Positions 1 through 5,722 of a stretch of DNA of 10,278 nt are shown in pieces (the first letter of the stretch is position 1; every line of letters begins with the position of its first letter). Source of the stretch: an uncultured bacterium (GTDB lineage Bacteria; Planctomycetota; DG-23; SLPQ01); assembly GCA_937863625.1 (NCBI GenBank), contig CALMGO010000242.1, positions 1 through 10,278 on the forward strand, read 5' to 3'. The notes below the pieces were generated by a model, which saw only the letters and a program-made list of their open reading frames with translations, had not been told where the DNA came from and searched no databases. The translations under genes were made by a program, and so were the position numbers.

Positions 1-2017
1 ATTTGTGCCGCCTTGCCGCGTAGAGCGTCACCGCCGCCAGAGGCAGTAGCGGCCAGTACCCGAAGTAGTACTCCACCGGATATAGAAACTGGTCGTTCCC
101 CGCGAAGTCCCCCGTCCACAGCCGCGCCGAGCCCGACAGTATCCCGCGCGTCATCGCGAGCGTATCTCTCGCCCCAAGGTAGCACAGCACCGGCTCCGCC
201 GCGGCAAATACCGCCGCCGCCGCGAGCACCGTCACCGCCGCCCCCCATGCGCCTCGCCCGCCTCGCCATGCCGCATAACCCGCCGCTCCCGCAAGCGCTA
301 TCCCCGCCGGCGCCGACGCCGCCGCGAGACCCGCCAGCACGCCCCCCGCCGTCACCATCCCCCACGACCAGGCGCTCTCGCGCCCCGCCGCGCCCATCCA
401 GAGCGCCAGGAGCCCCACCGCCCACAGTGCGAAGTATTTGTCAGACGGCGACTGCCCGTAATACGTCCCCTGGGCAAATTCATTCCACAGCAGGATCGCA
501 GCGATCACAGCGCCCGCTGCCGCGCTCCCTGTCGCCCGCTTCGTCAAAAGAAACGCCACCCCCAGCGCCGCGACCAGTGCCGCCCCGCATGCCGCCCGCT
601 CCGGCCCGAGTCCGATCGGTTCCCTCGGCGGCTGCGTCGGCCGCTGCCGCGTGTCGCCGACGGAGAGGGTTTCTTTGACCTCGCCCACAGTCATCACGTC
701 GCCAAGCCCGTAGTACGCCGCCGATTGCCGGTAGAAAACCGCCACCTTCGCCGCGACCGATTTTTCAGTATGTTCCCTGTACGGTCCCCACGGCTCGTAT
801 GCCGCCACAAACGTGAGCATTACCGCCGCTGTTATCACTCCGGCGAGCGCCGCGCTTTTTCGCCCGGAGAGCCGCGCGCCCGCGGTCCTGCCGCGCACCT
901 CGGCCAAAAGCGCCCATGCCAATATCGCCGCCAGGGTAAATGTCGCCATGTCGCTTGGTAGATAGTAGCGCCTGTAAACGCGGTTGACGCTGAGCACCGT
1001 CCCCGCCACAAGCACTATCCCCCACACCATTGCCGACGACACCCATTTGCGCTTTTTGAGCATCACCGCCGCCGCCGCATACGCCGGTACAAATGACACG
1101 TACGGCCAATACTTCGCCACGAGCCGCACCCGCGACAGCGGCTTGTCTCCGTACTGCGACAGCCAGATGTCATGCCGCCTCTGGAGCATCGCCTCCACCG
1201 CCGCGACCGCCCCCTGTATCCCGCCGATTCTCATCACTGGATTCAGTGCCACAAATACCGCCATGCACACCGCGCCCGCAAGTAGTGGTTTCCCTACTCG
1301 CGCCATGCCCCTGCCTGCAATCGCAAGATACGCGCAATACGCCACGATGACGAGCGCCCCGTTAAATTTCGCCGACGCCGCCAGACCCGCCGCCGCGCCG
1401 ATTGCCGCTATCGCCCACAGGTCTTTAGCCTTGCCTTTCGCCGCAAACGCCATCCACACGAAGACCGACAGCGCCAGAAAAAACGCCAGTATCGCGTCGC
1501 ATCCTAAATACGCAGCCACCTGGTCGGCCGCGCGGTTGTTAAATAGTAGCGCCGCCGGCGCCAGTAGCGACAGATACTCCGCCTTCGTCACCTTGAGCGT
1601 CGTAAAGTACAAAAGCACCAGCGCCGCCGTCATGAATGCCGAGTTGACGAGCCTCAGCGCCACCGATGCCCGCATCGGCGGCACGCGCCCGTTTTCCATA
1701 TTCCACTCGACGCCCCTTGTGTAGTCCACGTCCGGGATGTTCATCTCTCGTATGCCCACGAGATGGAGCGCCGCGCCGTAGACGTGCCTCTTTATGCTCG
1801 GGTGGTCGACCGCGTAGCCATAGCTCTCCGTCGTGGATATGTCCGAGGGGCTCACGAGGCTGCTCTTGACGTGAAAGAGTTCGTCCCAGTTCTGCGGCGT
1901 GACGTACGCATAGTACGTATAGACGAGCGCGTTTGCCGTCACGAGCAGGAAACACGCGATAAACACCCGCTGTTTGTTTACGACCGTCTCCGCCTCAGTC
2001 TCCTTTCCCGCCGTCAC
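1..2017 (-). CDS. GT-C-type membrane glycosyltransferase, 3' end beyond window
   Basis: Polytopic inner-membrane protein, probably of the PMT/ArnT-like GT-C fold, which transfers sugars from lipid-linked donors on the outer face of the membrane. The leftward frame is open for 672 codons with no stop. One N-terminal membrane segment (residues about 18-40) is followed by an acidic loop motif, QNWDELFH (42-49), and DHPSIKRH (71-78), matching the first-loop Asp/Glu and HP region of GT-C enzymes. Hydrophobic stretches follow throughout, including GCDAILAFF (172-180), GLAASAKFNG (211-220) and RRYYLPSD (349-356), all typical of module 1. From about residue 473 a second, similarly spaced series appears, so the protein may be a tandem double module. 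The GTG at 2017 is the most upstream possible start, because an in-frame TGA lies just before it. Codons are strongly G-ending (GCG, CTG, GTG, ACG). The sugar, the donor and the C-terminus are unknown. The frame is certain; the family is likely but rests on motif reading. Confidence 0.8.
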   Translation of the reverse strand, partial: MTAGKETEAETVVNKQRVFIACFLLVTANALVYTYYAYVTPQNWDELFHVKSSLVSPSDISTTESYGYAVDHPSIKRHVYGAALHLVGIREMNIPDVDYTRGVEWNMENGRVPPMRASVALRLVNSAFMTAALVLLYFTTLKVTKAEYLSLLAPAALLFNNRAADQVAAYLGCDAILAFFLALSVFVWMAFAAKGKAKDLWAIAAIGAAAGLAASAKFNGALVIVAYCAYLAIAGRGMARVGKPLLAGAVCMAVFVALNPVMRIGGIQGAVAAVEAMLQRRHDIWLSQYGDKPLSRVRLVAKYWPYVSFVPAYAAAAVMLKKRKWVSSAMVWGIVLVAGTVLSVNRVYRRYYLPSDMATFTLAAILAWALLAEVRGRTAGARLSGRKSAALAGVITAAVMLTFVAAYEPWGPYREHTEKSVAAKVAVFYRQSAAYYGLGDVMTVGEVKETLSVGDTRQRPTQPPREPIGLGPERAACGAALVAALGVAFLLTKRATGSAAAGAVIAAILLWNEFAQGTYYGQSPSDKYFALWAVGLLALWMGAAGRESAWSWGMVTAGGVLAGLAAASAPAGIALAGAAGYAAWRGGRGAWGAAVTVLAAAAVFAAAEPVLCYLGARDTLAMTRGILSGSARLWTGDFAGNDQFLYPVEYYFGYWPLLPLAAVTLYAARRHK

Positions 2018-2025
2018 CCCGCAGA

Positions 2026-2054
2026 ATCATACACGCCCCCTCGCCGTCTTTCAA
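2026..2054 (-). promoter_or_regulatory. Sigma70-type promoter of the GT-C gene
   Basis: Read on the minus strand, TTGAAA (2054-2049, 5 of 6 to consensus) is followed by a 17-nt spacer and TATGAT (2031-2026, 5 of 6). This is the best -35/-10 pair I found in the window. The expected start of transcription is about 2019, only about two bases before the GTG at 2017, so the mRNA would be nearly leaderless. No Shine-Dalgarno sequence precedes this GTG, which fits. Confidence 0.55.
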
Positions 2055-2235
2055 ACCCCCCGCGCAAATCTCATCCGCTTCCACGCGCACCGGTCCTTCG
2101 CGTGGCGCCGGCGGCTTGCCAATGCAGCGCGGGCCGCCCCGTAGGAGGTGGAGCAACCGCCGCTCTTCCCCCGAATAATCCCCCCGCCACCGCTGTATAT
2201 GTCACCGAACTCTTTTCTCGTGCCCGGCAATATCG

Positions 2236-2263
2236 TTGACCTGGCCGGATTATGTGCGAAAAT
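2236..2263 (+). promoter_or_regulatory. Candidate promoter of the nucleotidyltransferase/TPM pair
   Basis: TTGACC (2236-2241, 5 of 6 to consensus) is followed by a 16-nt spacer and GAAAAT (2258-2263, 4 of 6). It would give a leader of roughly 35-40 nt before the ATG at 2308. The -10 match is weak, so this is tentative. Confidence 0.3.
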
Positions 2264-2307
2264 TGGCGCATAGCTTGCCAGGATATTCTCTAACGAAAGG
2301 TTCCGTC

Positions 2308-3075
2308 ATGACCACCACAGACAAAGGCGCACACCCGCCCATTCTCGACATGCATCTGCTCGACCCGGCCGTAATCGACACGGCCTCGCCGTTCTTTGAA
2401 CCCGTCATCGATGCCGCGGGAGACCTTCTCCGCTCAATAGCCGTCGTCGGCTCCGCTGTCACCCCCGACTACCGTCCCGGTGTCTCCGATGTAAACAGCG
2501 TCTTCGTTCTCGACCGCATCGACGTCGACTTTCTCGACGACCTCGCCAACCTCGGCAAATCCGCCGGCAAAAAGGGCATCGCCATACCTCTGCTCATGAC
2601 GCCGCTCTACATCAAGCGTTCGCTCGACGTCTTCCCGCTCGAATTCCTCGAGTTCCGCTATGCGCACGTGACCGTCTTTGGAGACGACTATCTCGCCGAC
2701 CTCGCCATCGGCAAGGACCACGTCCGGCTCGCCGCCGAACGCGAACTCAAAAGCCTCGCCATAAATCTCCGCCGCGGCTACCTCTCCTGCCTCGGCCGTC
2801 AGCGGCATCTTGCCGCGCTTCTCGTATCTTCGCTTAATTCCGTCGTCCCCGTCCTCCGCGGCATCCTCTTCTTGAAGGACGCTCCCCCGCTCCCCACTAA
2901 AGCCGAAATAATCGCCCGAGCCGCCGCCGTCCTCTCCTTCGACGCGGCGCCCTTTGAAAAGATTCTCTCTTTGCGCGACGTGAAACCCCGCTACGACTGG
3001 CAATACCTGCAGGAAACATACAAGGGGCTATACGATGTCGTCCAAATACTCATCGAGCAGGTCGACAGGTTTTAA
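2308..3075 (+). CDS. Nucleotidyltransferase-fold protein with altered metal motif
   Basis: A 255-residue soluble protein with the N-terminal signature of the polymerase-beta-like nucleotidyltransferase fold: AVVGSAVTPDYRPGVSDVN (45-63). The Gly-Ser pair (48-49) and the first Asp (D61) are present, but the usual second acid of the DxD motif is Asn (N63). A later acidic strand, FPLEFLEF (109-116), could supply the third carboxylate. The C-terminal half looks helical. The pattern of a DVFPLEFLE strand, then GDD, then an ERELKSL..LRRGYL helix recalls uncharacterised bacterial nucleotidyltransferase-like proteins of similar length. The ATG at 2308 is chosen because AAAGG (2296-2300) lies seven bases upstream; a TTG at 2236 is possible but lacks a ribosome site and sits on the candidate promoter. 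The TPM gene overlaps its 3' end, which suggests co-translation. Substrate and activity are unknown. Confidence 0.75.
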   Translation: MTTTDKGAHPPILDMHLLDPAVIDTASPFFEPVIDAAGDLLRSIAVVGSAVTPDYRPGVSDVNSVFVLDRIDVDFLDDLANLGKSAGKKGIAIPLLMTPLYIKRSLDVFPLEFLEFRYAHVTVFGDDYLADLAIGKDHVRLAAERELKSLAINLRRGYLSCLGRQRHLAALLVSSLNSVVPVLRGILFLKDAPPLPTKAEIIARAAAVLSFDAAPFEKILSLRDVKPRYDWQYLQETYKGLYDVVQILIEQVDRF

Positions 3076-4486
3076 GTTTTTCATCCTGCTGACCATAGCG
3101 CTTCTCGTTACCGCCGCGGTAGGGCTCTATCTCGCCTTCGCGCCCAAAAAGTCCGTGCGAAAGCCGGCGCCTCGTGTCACGGCCACGCCTGTTGCCCCGG
3201 TAAAGACTGCGCCGCCTGCCGCAAAGCCCGTCAAGCCCGCGCCCGAGCGGCCCGCGCCTGAGCCTCTTTCGCCGCCTGTTAAGGTCACCTCCGTGCCTCT
3301 TGCTGCGCCCGCTATAAGCCCGGCGCCCACCGTCGCGCCTTCAGTAAGCCCGGCGCCTGCCGCCACTGTTGCGGTTACGCCCGACGTTGCCCCCGCCGAG
3401 GACCGCCCCACTCTCTATGGCGTACCCTATCCCGACTCTCACGTCTCGGATATCGCCGGCGTGGTCGACTCTTCCAGAGCCGATTCCCTTAATGACCTTC
3501 TCGCCGACCTCGAAGCCCGGACCACCGCCCAGTTCGTCGTCCTCACCGTCACCAGCACCGATGGCGTCCCCATTTCCGCGTTTGCGCGCGATCTCTTTAA
3601 TACCTGGCAGCTCGGGCAGAAGGATGTCGACAATGGCGCGCTCCTTGTTGTCGCGGTCGACGACCACGCATACTGGATAACAGTCGGCGACGGGCTCGCC
3701 TCCGTACTCACCAAAGACGTTATCGACAAGACCGCAAACCGCGACCTTCTCCCCGGCTTCCGACGCGGCGACTACGCCTCCGGCATATCGCTTGCGGTCA
3801 CGTCCATCTGCCGTACCCTCGCCCGGCACTACGGCGTTACTCTTCCCGCCCTCGGTGCCACATCCGCGCCTGTTGCCACGCCCGCGCCTGTGCGCCGTGT
3901 CGCGCCGTCTCCGCAGCCGACTCGGATGCCTTCCGCGCCCGTCACTGTGCACCGGAACGTCAGTCCCATGCCGCGCCGTCAGTCGCATTTCATCCCGGCC
4001 GTCATTCCCGGCGTCTTCTTTGTCTTCTTTGCCGTGATAGTCATTGTTATCATCGCCGCCGTCCGGCGCGTTTCTTCAGCGGCGTCTTCATACTCACATT
4101 CGCTCCTGTCCCCTCCGCAGGACACGCCCAATCTCTGGGACAGCCGCCCGCGCGACTCTCTTCTCTACTGGCTTCTCTTTAATAATACAGGCCGCACCGA
4201 TACTACGTCCGGCGGCCACAGCCGCTTTCACGGCAACTCCTGGAATAACTCCAGCGGCTTCGGCACGAGTTCGTTCGGTTCATCGAGCGGCTTCGGCTCA
4301 TCATCGTCAACAAGCGGATTTTCGTCCTTCTCCGGCGGTGGCGGCCACTCGAGCGGCCACGGCTCCGGCGGGCATTTCGGCTCATCGTCCTCCAGCCACT
4401 CGTCGTCCGGCAGCCACTCGTCTCACAGCGGTTTCTCCGGCGGCGGCGGCCACTCGAGCGGCCACGGCTCCGGCGGCTCGTGGTAG
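3035..4486 (+). CDS. Membrane-anchored TPM-domain protein with Gly/Ser/His-rich tail
   Basis: A 483-residue protein of the TPM (TPM_phosphatase, formerly DUF477; YgcG-like) family. An N-terminal membrane segment (about 14-35) is followed by a Pro/Ala/Val-rich linker (about 40-125). The TPM domain follows (about 130-268) with family hallmarks: a VSDIAGVVD opening, TTAQFVVLTV (163-172), FNTWQLGQKDVDNGALLVVA (188-207), ITVGDG (215-220) and PGFRRGDYASGI (240-251). After a second Pro-rich stretch comes membrane segment two (about 321-343). A long Ser/Gly/His tail then ends in GSGGSW, like the Gly-rich ends of other TPM proteins. The domain therefore probably lies outside the inner membrane between two anchors. 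The ATG at 3035 has AAGGGG seven bases upstream, inside the preceding gene, and the two genes overlap by 41 bp, which implies translational coupling. LemA, a frequent partner of TPM proteins, is not in the window. Biochemical role unknown. Confidence 0.88.
   Translation: MSSKYSSSRSTGFKFFILLTIALLVTAAVGLYLAFAPKKSVRKPAPRVTATPVAPVKTAPPAAKPVKPAPERPAPEPLSPPVKVTSVPLAAPAISPAPTVAPSVSPAPAATVAVTPDVAPAEDRPTLYGVPYPDSHVSDIAGVVDSSRADSLNDLLADLEARTTAQFVVLTVTSTDGVPISAFARDLFNTWQLGQKDVDNGALLVVAVDDHAYWITVGDGLASVLTKDVIDKTANRDLLPGFRRGDYASGISLAVTSICRTLARHYGVTLPALGATSAPVATPAPVRRVAPSPQPTRMPSAPVTVHRNVSPMPRRQSHFIPAVIPGVFFVFFAVIVIVIIAAVRRVSSAASSYSHSLLSPPQDTPNLWDSRPRDSLLYWLLFNNTGRTDTTSGGHSRFHGNSWNNSSGFGTSSFGSSSGFGSSSSTSGFSSFSGGGGHSSGHGSGGHFGSSSSSHSSSGSHSSHSGFSGGGGHSSGHGSGGSW
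4328..4371 (+). repeat. Direct repeat copy 1 in the TPM tail
   Basis: This 44-bp unit encodes FSGGGGHSSGHGSGG (residues 432-446). It recurs 105 bp downstream with one base difference (T at 4339, C in the other copy), so both copies are in the same frame, 35 codons apart. Confidence 0.9.
4433..4476 (+). repeat. Direct repeat copy 2 in the TPM tail
   Basis: Second copy of the 44-bp unit, encoding the same FSGGGGHSSGHGSGG peptide (residues 467-481) immediately before the terminal SW. The near identity at silent positions suggests recent internal duplication or gene conversion rather than selection on the protein alone. Confidence 0.9.
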
Positions 4487-4553
4487 GCCTTTCTTGCACT
4501 CGCGCCGTTGCCGCCATGATTGTTCTGGAACTTCCCTCAGCCTTTGCTATCCT

Positions 4554-4582
4554 TTGGCTGTGATTGTGTAACCGCGGATAAC
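4554..4582 (+). promoter_or_regulatory. Candidate promoter of the AraF-like lipoprotein gene
   Basis: TTGGCT (4554-4559) and GATAAC (4577-4582) are separated by 17 nt, each matching consensus at 4 of 6 positions. The leader would be very short, about six nt before the ATG at 4595. No clear Shine-Dalgarno sequence lies there, so the gene may instead be read from upstream transcripts. Tentative. Confidence 0.28.
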
Positions 4583-4594
4583 GTGGACATTACC

Positions 4595-5602
4595 ATGAGA
4601 GCATACGGATTCATCCTTTTCGCCCTTCTCTGTGCCGTGCTTGCTTCGGGGTGTTCCCGCTCGGAGATTCCCGCCGTTGAAGAACAAGGCGTCCGCCTTG
4701 CCTTCATCGTCAGCGACGCCTCCGACCCATGGACCCGTGAAGAACTCGTCGTTGCCGCAGACAGCCTCGAGCGCTTCGAGATCGACCTCTTCGAAATCGT
4801 CGCCTCCGATGACGAACGCCTCCTCGAAATCATAGACCTTCTACCGCGTCGCGGCGTCCAGGGGCTGCTTCTCTGTGCGCCTCATCCTTCCATCGGCTCC
4901 GCCGTCGTCGCCAAGGCCGCCGCTCGCGGGATAAAGCTTATAACCGTCGATACCCGCCTGACTGACATCGATTCCGAGCCTCTGCCTGTTCCCTTTGCCG
5001 GCGTATCCCAGAGCGGAGCAGGCCGCTTGCTTGCCGATTCGCTCCTCGCGCAGATGTCCGCGCGCAACTGGCCTCCCGACCAGGTCGGCATTCTTATCCT
5101 CGACTCGCAGAGTTCCCCGGAGGCTGAAGAACGCATCGGCGCCGCGACAAAAGCCTTCACCGACGCCTTGCTCCCCATCAGCCGCACGTTCCTTATCGCC
5201 TCAACTGACCCCGATTCCTTGCGCGATGCCGTCGTATCCACTGTCGCCTCCACCGTCGCCGCAAATCCCTCCCTTACAAAGTGGCTCGTCTTCTCAGCCG
5301 ACGCGGATTCGGCCTTCCCGGCCCTCTCTGCGCTGCAGGACGCATCCGTAGACTCCTCCTCGGTCATCGCCGGCAACGTCGTCGTCTTTCCCGCGCTCCC
5401 TGTTTTCGACTCTTCAACCCCCGACTCGCTCGTCGCCTCGTGCTTTATCAGTCCGAATCGCCACGGATTCCTTGCCGCCGAGCACCTCTACAAATGGGTA
5501 AAGGACTCCTCCGCCCCGCCCGCCGAAATCCTCTCCCCCGGCCTCATCGTCACCCGGGACAACTTCGACGAATTGCTCAACAGGATCACTCCTTTGCCGT
5601 AG
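4595..5602 (+). CDS. AraF-like periplasmic sugar-binding lipoprotein
   Basis: A 335-residue lipoprotein. The signal peptide MRAYGFILFALLCAVLASGC ends in a lipobox with Cys20 as the lipidation site; Ser at +2 would favour the outer membrane under E. coli rules. The mature part is a type I periplasmic-binding fold (Peripla_BP_4) that resembles E. coli L-arabinose-binding protein along most of its length. Matching segments include an APHPSIGSAVVAKAAARGIK stretch, ITVDTRL, PSLTKWLV, and near the C-terminus SPNRHGFLAAEHLYKWV and LIVTRDNFDELL. Several sugar-contact positions known from AraF look changed, so arabinose need not be the ligand. No ABC ATPase or permease gene lies on either side, so it may be a receptor, a sensor partner, or the binding part of a transporter encoded elsewhere. 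The ATG at 4595 is chosen because the signal peptide begins there; the frame is open further upstream to 4520. Confidence 0.88.
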   Translation: MRAYGFILFALLCAVLASGCSRSEIPAVEEQGVRLAFIVSDASDPWTREELVVAADSLERFEIDLFEIVASDDERLLEIIDLLPRRGVQGLLLCAPHPSIGSAVVAKAAARGIKLITVDTRLTDIDSEPLPVPFAGVSQSGAGRLLADSLLAQMSARNWPPDQVGILILDSQSSPEAEERIGAATKAFTDALLPISRTFLIASTDPDSLRDAVVSTVASTVAANPSLTKWLVFSADADSAFPALSALQDASVDSSSVIAGNVVVFPALPVFDSSTPDSLVASCFISPNRHGFLAAEHLYKWVKDSSAPPAEILSPGLIVTRDNFDELLNRITPLP

Positions 5603-5648
5603 ATCCGTCCCGGACGTTGCGCTCATCTCAGCTTTGCCACTCGGTTCC

Positions 5649-5699
5649 TTGACTTGTTCGTTTTTTAGTGGACAATTTGTTCCGTACCCGCGTCATAAT
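5649..5699 (+). promoter_or_regulatory. Promoter region of the aldehyde/alcohol dehydrogenase pair
   Basis: Two overlapping options precede the gene start at 5723. TTGACT (5649-5654, 5 of 6) with GACAAT (5671-5676, 4 of 6) has a 16-nt spacer. TGGACA (5669-5674, 5 of 6) with CATAAT (5694-5699, 5 of 6) has a long 19-nt spacer. A T6 run at 5661-5666 lies in between. No operator palindrome is evident. Confidence 0.45.
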
Positions 5700-5722
5700 C
5701 ATTGCAATGGCCCGGAGGCCCG

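Larger units (their letters stand above)
2018..2307. other. Divergent intergenic region
   Basis: This is the 290-bp gap between the leftward GT-C gene and the rightward nucleotidyltransferase gene. It holds the leftward promoter next to the GT-C start and a weaker candidate rightward promoter near 2236-2263. The rest is C-rich sequence, in which I see no convincing small gene, RNA gene or repeat. Short open frames that cross it look like products of the base composition. Confidence 0.6.

Noticed and set aside
13..678. Rightward 221-codon open frame rich in Pro, Arg, Ser and Ala
   Set aside because: It is antisense to the GT-C gene, low in complexity, and has no domain; its Pro/Arg-rich make-up follows from the complement of GCG/GGG-type codons.
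984..1724. Rightward 246-codon open frame opposite the GT-C gene
   Set aside because: Ser/Thr/Ala-rich translation without motifs or a ribosome site; the opposite strand carries a clear membrane protein through the whole stretch.
2240..2282. CCTGGC...GCCAGG inverted repeat before the nucleotidyltransferase gene
   Set aside because: Six-bp arms 31 bases apart with no extension; easily due to chance in GC-rich DNA.
2434..3003. Leftward 189-codon open frame across the nucleotidyltransferase gene
   Set aside because: Gly/Glu/Val-rich translation typical of the complement of a C-ending gene; the sense strand has recognisable fold motifs.
4540..4560. CAGCC...GGCTG inverted repeat after the TPM gene
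   Set aside because: Only a five-bp stem with a large loop and no following T-run, so it is not a convincing terminator.
5661..5666. T6 run after the lipoprotein gene as a possible terminator
   Set aside because: No stable hairpin lies directly upstream; it is better read as part of the promoter spacer for the next gene.
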